52,957 bases of DNA from an uncultured Flavobacteriaceae bacterium (lineage in GTDB: Bacteria; Bacteroidota; Bacteroidia; Flavobacteriales; Flavobacteriaceae): contig CANMSA010000026.1 of NCBI GenBank assembly GCA_947500385.1, positions 1 to 52,957 of the forward strand, given 5' to 3'. Each line of letters begins with the position of its first letter. Positions within the stretch are counted from its first letter, which is position 1. The notes beneath the pieces were generated by a model. It did not search any database. It had not been told where the DNA came from and saw nothing but the letters and a program-made list of their open reading frames with translations. Shown here one piece after another: positions 11,501-18,600 of the stretch. A program made the translations under genes and the position numbers.

Positions 11501-12193
11501 TTCAGCATCGAACAAAGCTATCAGTTCATTTATGAATATTGGAAAAGACCAACCGTCACTTGCGATGTGATGCATGATAACGCCCAGTACATAGGTATTG
11601 GGCGATTTCTTAATGAGATGGCAACGCAGCATATAGTCATTCGCGAGGTCAAATGGCTCCTTCAATAGAGTAACAATAAGCGGATCGATAGCTTCATTGT
11701 TTTCACTCAAATCTGTATAAGACAATGCCCAATTCTTCTTGGCGAGCAATTCCTGATACACCTCCCCATCTTCTTCCCGGTATACCGTTCTCAGAACAGT
11801 ATGGCGATCTACTATTTGTCTGAATATTTTTTCTAATGTTTCTTTTTGAAGATTCCCGTGAATGTCTAATACCATGGGTTGATGGTATTGCGTGCTTCCT
11901 TGTAATCGATCAATGAACCATAGTCTTTCCTGCGCATACGAAAGTGGAATCTTTTTAGCGATCTGGTTTCTATCGCTCTTAGCGTACTTGGAGTTGTTGC
12001 GGTCTTTCAAAAAAGAAGTGATCTCTTCTTTTTTTAACCGCAATAGCCCCATAAACTCTTTATCGACGGTGTTCTTTTTTTGGATCTTTACCCTGAGCAC
12101 ATCATCATCAAGAAACAGATGGATTCCCTGTTCTTTTGCTTGCTTTAAAAGTAGTAGTGGTTCTGTGTTAAGCGTAAGGTCACCCATAGTCAT
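1..12193 (-). CDS. NRPS synthetase F, 3'-partial: (C-A-PCP)x3-C-A...
   Basis: The frame is open from 12193 to the left edge, about 4064 codons with no stop, so the 3' end lies outside. An in-frame TAA just upstream restricts the start to ATG at 12193 or 12187. An AAGG lies 2 nt before the first and 8 nt before the second, so 12187 is a real alternative. A docking region (about residues 1-70) leads into four modules: Asn (DLTKIGEIGK), Gly-like (DIMQLGMIWK), unassigned (DAVQISYIDK) and a Lys-like fourth (DAEHIGEVTK). All C domains are LCL-like with HHIASDGWS. The three complete carriers read GGQSL, GGHSL and GGHSL. No E, methyltransferase or thioesterase is seen before the edge, where the fourth A domain stops just after YRTGDLARR. 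It is separated from synthetase E by 469 bp, unlike the tight spacing of the other genes. The last 170 bp at the left edge turn GC-rich. Confidence 0.93.
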   Translation of the reverse strand, partial: MTMGDLTLNTEPLLLLKQAKEQGIHLFLDDDVLRVKIQKKNTVDKEFMGLLRLKKEEITSFLKDRNNSKYAKSDRNQIAKKIPLSYAQERLWFIDRLQGSTQYHQPMVLDIHGNLQKETLEKIFRQIVDRHTVLRTVYREEDGEVYQELLAKKNWALSYTDLSENNEAIDPLIVTLLKEPFDLANDYMLRCHLIKKSPNTYVLGVIMHHIASDGWSFPIFINELIALFDAEREKKSPTLGPLPIQYADYSIWQKSKAQRSLMKKRLRYWEEKLKGVEVLNLPTDYTRPVVQSTRGKITFYHLDGALTRRIKDVSHQYEATLFMTLLSTFKVLLHRYTGQNDICVGTPVANRTQQDVEGLIGFFVNMLAIRSDLSGNPSFIALLNQVKQTTLKAYEYQEVPFEKIVDRIAPDRSTSHSPLFQVLFSMQNNEGTSMEADFGDLRLSYRKYDHVTAQYDLTVNIKEINDELYISVEYCSDLFESSRIDQMLEHYELLLRSIGENPKTPINQLNLLTPSEKYKILHVFNKEIGISASPSITDLLREQAIKSPDRLAVSSNGTGLTYQTLHERATSLAGYLKATYHLHENDLVGIMMENSHYTIIAMLGTLYAGAAYVPIDIRYPDNRKSFIISDTKLKVLLLDSNELWQASSYDVPLFCPELQFEEVKAHQLSGDILGSNSPTENLAYVIYTSGSTGVPKGVMISRANLVNYTAFGLSEYREKDQAMSFPLFTSPAFDLTQTSVFLPLLTGGCIYVESGEDVQGTIQAILGNDGITHLKLTPSHTYFLNHLKSKRLNRIIVGGEALEEMHVQFMRSVNPNIIIYNEYGPTEATIGCTVHQLSGADELIIHIGKPIPNMQAYVCTPEGDMAPIGIKGELCIGGKGIAMGYLNQPELSKEKFVDHPFSNGKDDKIYKTGDIAYWLPNGELAYVGRKDDQVKINGYRIELGEIEHVLQQSSQIEQARVTVHHDENGMDYLVVYAVVNDNFSWDEEKRVLQQKLPNYMVPAMFLQINEMPLTANGKVDRDALPKPDMSLYNISTYRKPENEIEKKVASIWQHILAVEQIGADDNFFELGGQSLLATRVISAIRKEMEIELSIMDLFANPTVSELAKVLAKVRKGALLPKIEVTDRPDSIPLSYAQERLWFIDQLQGSLQYHQPMVLQVKGAIDPSLLERTFRSIVDRHEILRTVYKNKDGVPYQEIVASDGWSLEYSDIRKKNLNLEDLIADITSSPFDLGIDYMLKCHLIKSNTDAHVLIVMTHHIASDGWSFPIFINELITIYRSLKADRPIGLSDLPVQYADYAIWQRRVIAGTLLEEKLSYWTTRLQGVLPLQLPTDHPRPKIQSVKGNTTSSIIDETTTKALESLSAREEVTLFMTLLSAFKVLLYRYSGQNDICVGTPVANRTSTEIEPLIGAFINTLALRSKLNDNLGFNELLNQVKTTTLQAFDHQDVPFEKVVDGVVNDRDMSRSPLFQVMFILQNNEGVKTFDLGDVDLSLHGQGRITSQYDITVSVTQFKKELHISAEYCSELFDEGTIARLLQHYGRLLQSIVEIPDAAILDLDFLAPGEKKQLEETFNDTESIIPSNGTFLEFFMGHANQKPDSPVLHFHDKSHSYRELDQKSNQLARYLTANGIGNEDIVGLCVNRSFDMLIGLLGILKSGSAYIPIDPTYPKDRIAYMCDDASLEVIVTHESYKELFATDHHLILLDKESNKISKESVEKPDTLPGFNALAYVIYTSGSTGKPKGVMIEHKALLNFLASMGQRLNFTSSNTLLAVTTYSFDIAYMELYLPLLTGGSIIMADRATAVDGHQLKKLIRKTTPNFMQATPSTWQMLLDSDWTNVEDMVVLCGGEAISETLKERLTSLGDRSVWNMYGPTETTIWSTMASLQSSRKTTIGAPIGNTQVYILDKNGRPAPIGIPGELCIGGIGLSKGYLNRPVLTKEKFVANAVGKEGGRLYRTGDLARWLATGELEFLGRMDDQIKIRGHRIEPGEIERALLAYTTVRECVVVKKLDYYGGGQLVGYIIAGEDFSKEEARNYLLAELPSYMIPAALVKLKKFPLTPNGKIDKKALPSPEYEYKVDADFVPPTKEVDEKMAVIWRSLLRVEKIGIHDNFFELGGHSLLATRVLSSIRNTFNAELTILEFFKSPTVHGLSNIIENRSGSVYLPSLIAMERPERVPLSYAQERLWFIDRLRGGAQFHLPITLRVKGNIDFDSLESAFKAILRRHEVLRTVYREDDKGAFQLVLDAGPWTLGRQNIQDKNETAVREQITKLVTRPFDLENDYMMRCHVLEQKKQEWLLVIITHHIASDGWSFPIFVKELVEYYQAQVEQRASELPSLPLQYADYAIWQRAYLTDEVLDKKLSYWETKLKGVKPLGLPTDNVYKGQKKKNKARFVNRVLNPHFSEQIRHLANKHDATLFMTLMTAFKIVLSRYSGQNDICVGIPVANRQQIETEPLVGFFVNTLALRTEIPRDTNFVSLLAQVRHTALEAFDHQEVPFEKVVEKVASGRDMDRSPLFQVMFVLQNNEKVSGFHLNEVKLSVFDYGEAIAQHDLIFHVHETNNGLSFSLEYATDLFNTATAEILLGNYETLLHSILENPEESIATLNLVVDGERKEILERSNERFRVADERKTIIDQFAVVTGQNPHGIALTFDKREITYLELDKKSNQIAMFLRKKGVQKQDLVGICMERSAFLIMGMLGILKAGAAYVPIDPKYPTDRVGFILKDAHLNTVVSVQNCVGLFDRKEHEKLVLLDSDWNAIVDELDYETGSFPCENDMAYVIYTSGSTGLPKGVMIRHDSLFNLLRAESDILELDHKVRGCMLANYVFDASIVEIFLPLLCGGTLSIPDEKEVLDPERLLEWMSIKGINILQGTPSFIANLFDNASKAQIENLVLDKICSGGGSLSTALVNRINKLFPGVQLNNYYGATEATIDSMVLKNIRSFDRNKIGSPIDNSQVFILDENLGLVPTNVVGEICIGGDGLAVGYMNKPELTQEKFVTSPFNDKLRLYRTGDLGRWLSDGTIEYLGRSDNQVKVRGYRIELGEIEYTIQQFQQVLETAVLAKEYDDGENHLIAYVTAEDLFDKKILIRYLEAKLPYYMVPAMIILMEQMPLTINGKIDKASLPVPSSVSQLNPTAYVEARDELEIKLVALWKRLLKVEKVGVNDNFFELGGHSLLATRLISGIRSAVAIELSIADLFANPTVAELAQLIQISEEGTTLPAIEAKQRPVRVPLSFGQERIWFIDKLQGSLQYHQPTVLRIEGELDKASLIGAFQEIVNRHEILRTIYLEHEGIPYQKVLAKNTWSLDFTDTFKQDTAIDENQLVRKTLQKPFRLEQDHMLRCHLIRKSVNDHILVIVTHHIASDGWSLSIFINELTKLYMAVSNKAMQDLSPLTLQYSDYALWQRSEEQEYLLETKMAYWENQLNGVQPIDLVIDYPRPGVQSNKGALVGRALGKPLRDRIVTFAQEQEATLFMILVAAFKVLVYRYSGQEDICIGTPVANRTRTETEPLIGFFVNTLALRSRIKGDSNFKTVLKEIKKTTLDAYDHQEVPFEKIVDKVGVERDMGRSPLFQMMLVLQNNEEADAIDMEGIRLSPFGYEQTTAQFDMTINISENSNGIGIAVEYCTDLYRSATIGRMLVHYENLIANLVENPLIDLHSISLMDQAEKEELLTLDRRKVVPFENKTITQLFEQQVRLTPEHVALVYEKEVLTYRALNQKANQLARCLIQKGFGPEALIGLCLERSLNRIIGILGILKAGATYLPIDPEYPKDWIAFMLYDAAVPLVVSSVNAKHNLPQDGDVEMLLLEKGEEHFATLDKENPSTGAMQPDYSAYVIYTSGSTGRPKGVFTSHSAVVNLISSQTRTFQITEEERILQFSNYTFDASVEQIFLALLNGSTLVMMPEYVLNDTSLLGEYIMAEDITHLHATPSYLKLLKPSKYKLKRIIAGGEVCPPSLANAWSPFVTFYNEYGPTETTVTSLEYCVEKVITRGGNVSIGNPIDNTKAYILDAVGRLVPYNVPGELYISGFGLSRGYLNRPELTCDRFVPDPFGAGGLMYRTGDLARRLS
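2580..5690 (-). other. Module F3: LCL C, A (unassigned), PCP
   Basis: The C domain has HHIASDGWS near 5280. The pocket residues (FDASIVE, LQGTPS, ICSGGGSL, NYYGATEATID) give DAVQISYIDK, which I cannot match confidently to a known code. Note GATE in place of GPTE and SGGG in place of GGE. The carrier reads LGGHSLLATRL. Confidence 0.7.
5740..8820 (-). other. Module F2: LCL C, A (Gly-like), PCP
   Basis: The C domain has HHIASDGWS near 8410. The pocket residues come from FDIAYMELY, MQATPST, VLCGGEAI and NMYGPTETTIW and give DIMQLGMIWK, very close to the Gly code DILQLGLIWK. The carrier reads LGGHSLLATRV. Confidence 0.72.
8870..11960 (-). other. Module F1: LCL C, A (Asn-like), PCP
   Basis: The C domain has HHIASDGWS near 11560. 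The A domain (FDLTQTS, KLTPSH, IIVGGEAL, NEYGPTEATIG) gives DLTKIGEIGK. The carrier reads LGGQSLLATRV near 8975. It would receive the chain from synthetase E. Confidence 0.75.
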
Positions 12194-12662
12194 AGCCTTA
12201 TAACATTAGTAAAGAAATGTAACCAACAATCACCCCTACTTTCTATAAGTGCTTACCCTTAAAATGTAACAAGGAATTGGTCCAAGCATTTGTAATGCGA
12301 TTTCCCCAACCTAAAAAATTGAAAGCAGTTCGATCATCTTAAACGATTTGCCCAATCCTATCGGTTTACGGTACGATCCATTGCCCAGGATTCCAAATGG
12401 CAGGGGAAAAATTAAAAAAGCAAACAAACAGTAGGAAAATAGTATTGGCCTATCCTGTTCCAAACATCCTCAAGGCCTACTTTTTATCCCTTAGGCTAAA
12501 TGGACTATAAGGAATCATCTCATTTAATAGCGCAGCATCCAGAACCGTCGACCAAAGTTTAATGCACAATCATCCGTTATGTTTGTTTCGGATATAAGTG
12601 TCAAATACATCTTTACTCCACTACCGTACTATTGATTCCCTTGTTCATTTAAGCAGGAAAAT
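12194..12662. other. 469-bp non-coding gap between synthetases E and F
   Basis: No plausible protein-coding frame lies in this gap, while all other gene junctions here are 21 bp or less. On the minus strand a TTTG (12461-12464) and a TATTTTCC (12434-12441) are 19 nt apart. This resembles the Bacteroidota promoter pattern TTTG-N19-21-TAnnTTTG, but the second box is imperfect. An 8-bp imperfect inverted repeat (12486-12493 with 12508-12515) is followed by A, not T, residues on the transcribed strand, so it is not a convincing terminator. The gap may hold an internal promoter for synthetase F. Confidence 0.5.
12434..12464 (-). promoter_or_regulatory. Possible Bacteroidota-type promoter for synthetase F
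   Basis: The TTTG at 12461-12464 and TATTTTCC at 12434-12441 have the right 19-nt spacing, but the -7 box matches only 6 of 8 consensus positions. It would leave a leader of about 240 nt before the ATG at 12193. This rests on pattern alone. Confidence 0.25.
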
Positions 12663-15600
12663 CTATAAGTCCATAATAAGGAACTCTTGTTCATCGTCCA
12701 TTTCAATTGAAGCAGTCATGATGGCGATGTATTTGGCAAGGCTATGTATCGTAGGGTTGTCCATAAAATGCTTTACCGGAACATTTAAATGAAATTCTTT
12801 TTCAATAACTCTGATGTATTCGAGCACTTGAACCGAAGTTCCTAATTGAAAAAAATGATCATGGATACCAATTTCCTGCGCTTGGACTATATTCCGCCAA
12901 AACTGTAGCAGTTTTGTTTCCAACGGATTGTCCGGACAATGGCTTTCCAAGATAACTTGGGTCTTATTTCCTATAAATGAATTCCTTTCAAGACTAACTG
13001 TCTTATTTGTACTATTTATTTTCATGATTTGGGACAAATCTTGTACGGCGGTATCAGGTGCCCGAAGCATCTCCTCCATACAAGACTTAAACTGACCTAA
13101 TAACCGCTCTAAATCTTTTTCTGCAAACAGGCTATTTAAGGCCTTAAACGCTATTTCCAACTCCGATTTATCCAGGTCAGTTACCTCCAAAGCAAAACCA
13201 GATATCCGATTTTTGTCATCAATTGGATAATCCTGAATACTTGTATCCTTATGATGTACTGTTTGAAACAACCGGCCATCCTGCCATTCGAAACAAATTT
13301 CCGACATCGGGCCATTTCCTTTCGGATTGTCCTTTCCTATCGCTTCGATCGTTTTTATATGAGGAGGAGCCATCATCCCATTGGTTTTCACAATTTCTCT
13401 AGTGGTACCGATGATTTCATAAAATGTATTTGCCAAATCTATGGTATTGGGAACCAAAAAGGTATCGCCGTACGGCCCGATGGCTCCTCGCAGATCTGTG
13501 TGCGCCGTTTCTTTTTTTATTCGAAGATATACAGGGCTAAAAATAAGGCTAAGAAATACACGGTACATAGACAAAATGATTGTTGGCAGGGGTGTATTTG
13601 TCTTACGTCCCAATTCCACAAGTTGTCCATAAACTGACTTCCCGATAGTACTTTTTGAACACACGGTTGTCGTATGCTCATCGCCGTATGGTATTCCAAG
13701 TGCAATATCCGATAAATCCGAAGCGGGGACATTTACAGCAAGCTCACTTTTTATATTCCCGATTTCTGTCGCCAATCTGTCATTAGACCAATACTCTCGC
13801 TCCCATAGAACAAAATCGGCATGTTGTACCGTAGGCGGCTCACCATACACATAATCCGGATCCGCTGTAAGCTTCATATACGTCGAAATTACTTCCTTTA
13901 AAAACAACCTTACCGCGAACTTATCAAACGCAATGCTGTGAAAAACCAATACAAAAATATGCCGCGTATCGTTTAACGAAAGTAATTTACTTCTAACGGG
14001 AACATCACATTGTAAATCAAAAGGTTCATTTATCTCTTCATTTATGGCTGCTTCAAGTAACGTATCGGAACTTCCTTTCTTCAGTCCATGAACCTTAAAA
14101 ACCAATTTGTTGGAAGAGAAAAGCACTTGACAAGGCATGCCATTTTGAGTAGTATATACCGTTCGTAAAATTTCATGCCTGCCCAATACCGTTTCGAACG
14201 ATTTTTTTAAGTGGTCGGGATTTAGAGTACCTTCAAAATTTAAGGCGGCAGGAATGTGCTGATGTTGACTTCCCATCCATTGATGCATAAACCAGACCTT
14301 TTCCTGATAAAATGACAAGGGTATCTTGGCCGGGCGTATCCTTGAAACAATAGGTGGATATTTTCTTGTGGTCAGTAATTTCGATATCAATACGGATAAC
14401 GTTTCCACCGTGGTGTACTCAAACAGTTGTTTGAGTTCTACACTTATCTGAAGCTCCTTTTGGATAGCGGAAGCCAAACGGGTCGCCAGTAAGGAGTGGC
14501 CTCCTAAAAGGAAAAAATCATCGTGTATTCCAATATCTTGAACATGCAGTAAATGCTCCCATATCTTGATAATGACACGCTCTATCCCATTTCTTGGTGC
14601 CACGTAGGCCTCGCGGACCTTATGATGTTTTGTATGATGGGCCTTTGTACGATCAAACAGTGCCGTAAGCGTTGGGTAGTGGGTCACCATATTCTCCAAC
14701 ACACTTTCTTGTAACCGATATCTTAACCATAGTTCGGATGCCGTGGAAGGTGTTTTTGCCTTTTTTTCAACAGCCCTTGCGTTTTCTTTTGAATATGCCA
14801 AACTCTCTTCCAACAACAATGGGATATCAACTAAAGGGACCGGCCTGTTTCCCTCTGGACCAATACTTCCCAAAGTTTCCAAAAATCGTCTCGCCGGAGC
14901 ATTTCGATTGGTTGGGTGAAAAGCAAAAAGGAGGTTTTGCGCACCGGCTTCCTCTGCAAAACGGGTCAAATGTTCCAACAGTCTATATTCAATATTTCTT
15001 CCCAAAACCCTGCAACTCATTAAGAAATGGTCTACCAAGACACGCTGTTTTTCCTTTTTATAAATGAGGACCGCAACGGTACCATAATCTCCAAACTTAT
15101 CCGAGACCGAAACCACCTCAACCCTATGATCCGGTTGAGCGGCATAGGATTCCAAGGCATCCGTTGAATAAGGTACCTTGTTGGTATTGAATTGATTGGT
15201 CCGTTTTGTTAGCTGGGAGGCTCTCTCGACCGAATGAGTGGAAAGGGCATTAACTTTGATATTGATGTCGAGATTTGCCAGAAAAGAGGCATAGTTGTCA
15301 CTACTGGATTCTTCCGACTTGCGTAACCTTTCCTCTTGGTACATTTGGGTTCTACGATGATCTTCCGCTGTAACCCCACCTTTTTTAAAGCACCAAACAG
15401 TATCGATAAAACTACCTACCAGTGCTGCGCTTGCGGGTAGCTGTAAGGTAAATACCTCTGGGCAATGCTCTCGTACCTCCCTACATTCCAAGGCGCTGTC
15501 ATCGATAAACACAAAGCTTTCCAAACCCAAATTCAGGGAATCGGCCAAGGCCATTATATTTTTGGATTTGGGTTCCCAGTTGATTTCCCAACCCACGAAA

Positions 15601-18600
15601 TCTTGTAAAGAAAGTAAATCTGAAGAGGCAATACCGCGTTGCTTTTTGATTTCATCGAGCCTCGAAAATAAGTCCAGTACTTCCTCTTCGTTGTTTTTGC
15701 TAGACATGGCCAATAAAATGCCTTCTGATTTTAATCGTTTTAACGACCGATGGAAATTGACCCTGTGGTCATCAAAATGAATTCCTTCCATGCCATCTTC
15801 ACCCAAGATACCCTGCCAAAGTGTATTATCGCAGTCAAGGACAATTACTTTTGGCAACCTGTTCAAGGAATGTTGAAAATATGTCCTGCCCACCAATACT
15901 CCCAACCCTCCATACATTTCTTCGGTATATGGTATGTGACCAAGCTTGTCCTGAACATGATCATATTTCTCCAACAAACCACCTATTGGCCCATAATCTT
16001 CGGCAAAAGTAACCTCACTATCCATTAGCTCGCTTATCCTATGGGCAAAATCGGTATTTACTTCCGCTAGGAACGTTTTCATGGCTAAGGCATCCTCAAC
16101 TTCTTCATTGGCGACAGGGCATATGATGAAGTGGATTTTCCCATTTAGCCTATTTCGATTTGATTGTACTCCTTTTAAAAGGTCATCGCGAAACTGATGT
16201 ACTTTTTCCTGCTTTGAAGCAATTGTGGTCTTTGCGCCATCTTCCTCATAACGATAACTGTCCCTCCATCTAAGGAATATATAATTGACCTGATCGGGAT
16301 AAGCATACAGCGCACTTCGGGGATTATTCAATTCCTGTAATACTTGGTTGTATTCCCCATAACTTATCAATGGACGGTCTGGCATCGGCCCCATCAATTC
16401 TGTCAGATAAGGTCGGATGGGATCTATTGTAAATGTGGCATTTAAACGAATACGGTCCCTGCCGGCCAATAGTGAGAGGTCTGATATGCGTTTTTTTCTT
16501 TCCAATACCAACTCTTTCAATACAGAATGAAAATCGGTCTTGATCATTTCGATATACCGTGCCGAGAGCGATTCTTGATTATAGGTAAATTGAATGTTGA
16601 GCCGATCGGCCATCAAAAAATCAATATTGAGCGGATACTCACTGGGCACCCTTCTTGTACCGCTCATCTGTAAATTGGTCTGGCCCCTACCAATTGTCTC
16701 TCCCTTAGGTGCGTTTTGAAAAATCAAAACACTTTCGAACAAATCGCCTTGAAACCCCAATAATTGCCTTAATTTGCCAACACTGGTATATTGATATTCG
16801 CGGGCAAGTACATGTTCTTGCTGTAACGATACCAACCACGATAAAATATTATGGCCCGGAACTATAGCGGTGTGCAAAGGAATCATGTTGATGTAGAGCC
16901 CGACACGTTTTTCAATATTTTCCAAACCAGCTGGCCGTCCGGACACCGTTACACCAAAGGTAACGGTAGCACTGTTTTTGTACTTATACAGTAAAAGTGC
17001 CCAAATTCCCTGCATGAGCGTATTCACCGTAATGCTACCGGACCTTGCATAGGAAGTAATTTCCTTTGTGAATTCCTCGTCGATAGACAAATGGGTATGT
17101 TGATAATCTCCATCTCCACGACTTGTTTTTTGTCCATAATCCAAAAAAGGGATGTTGGCCCGTTGATCGATATCTTTTAGGTAAGCCTTCCAGAAGGACC
17201 ACTCTTTGTACTTATCTCCTTGATCCAAGAAGTGAATAAAATCTGTGTAATGATCTGTTTCAGAGGTTATTTTCATCTGACCAGATTCAAAAGACCGATA
17301 GTGCTCCAAGAATTCATCGATCAATAAGCCCATTGACCACCCATCTAACAAAATATGATGACTGGTCAGTACCAATTTATATGCGCTTTCGTTCACCTTT
17401 ACAAGTAAAATACGGAGTAGTGGGGGCTTGCTTAATTCAAAACCTTTTTCTTTCTCGGACCGGACCAAAGCCCTTATTTCCTGTTTCAGTTCCGCGGTTA
17501 AAAAGTGAGAAAAATCTATTTTTTGAACAAGGGGCACAATAGACTTGTAAACAGCCTGTACCGGAATACTAAAGCGATCATGAAAAAAACAAGTTCTCAA
17601 AATACTATGGTGCTCAAACAAACGACGCCAGCAATATTCCACTGCGTCTAAATTGATATCCAGCGGAAAATCGACCACCATTTGCTCTACATAGATCGTA
17701 CCGCCATATAGGCTTTGAAAGAGCATTCCTTCCTGCAGGGGGCTAAGTTTGCTCAAATGGGATATTTCATCCTTATTCGCCCCATTGGCATAAAAATGAT
17801 CTAGTTCTTGAAAAGTAACCTCTTGTTCTAAACCAAAATCCGATGGGGTAGGGAATTCTCCGTCACTGGATACACAATGTTGCGCAAGCTTCTGTAGATT
17901 TTTCTTGTACAGACTTGCCAAACTTCTAATGGATTTGGAATAGTACTGGTCGGAATCATACTCAATGGTAAGTTGCAAACAGTCATTCTTGCGAAGTAAA
18001 TTCAACACTATTTTCTCTTCCGGAACCTTTAGTCCTTTTTTCGCATCAAAAGAACTTACTGCACTCCTTGCTACCCGTTCTGTTTCATGTTCCCTATAAT
18101 TGTAAACAATATCATAGTTCCCGACTGTTAATTCGTTTCTGACTTCTTCCGATGGATGCGAAATGCGTAGGGCTTGATGACCGATTCCTTTGTACGGCAC
18201 CCTACTCAACTGCTCTTTGATCCTTTTGATTGTTTGCGCAATTGGCTCCGAAGGATCTATTGACACCAAAACCGGATAAACGAAAGAAAAACATCCGACC
18301 GTGTTGTTAAATTTCAGCTCTTCATCAATCTGTCTTACCTTGTCCATTTTTACTCCGAACAGCAGCTGCACTTCCCCGAACCATTCCCCAAGTGCCATGG
18401 CCATTGCGCTAAGTAGCAAATCTTCGGTTCGCGTATGATACATCAAGTTAAGGTTTTGAGTAAACGCATCCGAGAACGAATCCATAAGGGAGATGGAGTG
18501 ACATTTACTAGCGTTGATTTTATTTGCCCTCTTTTTTTCCCTAGGAATGCCATGCTCTGCCTGAACGATAGAACGCCAATAATCGATTTGAGAAGTTACT

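Noticed and set aside
12486-12515. Imperfect inverted repeat considered as a terminator after synthetase E
   Set aside because: The stem is only 8 bp with one G-U pair, the loop is 14 nt, and A residues rather than a T tract follow on the transcribed strand.
13040-14340. Idea that C* is an epimerization domain
   Set aside because: It begins IPLSFYQEKVWF like the LCL C domains here and lacks the E-type EGHGR and NYLGQ regions.
14720-16470. Idea that the FkbH region is a starter loading module
   Set aside because: It sits after an intact C domain in the middle of a subunit with docking features at both ends, so an internal extender role fits better.
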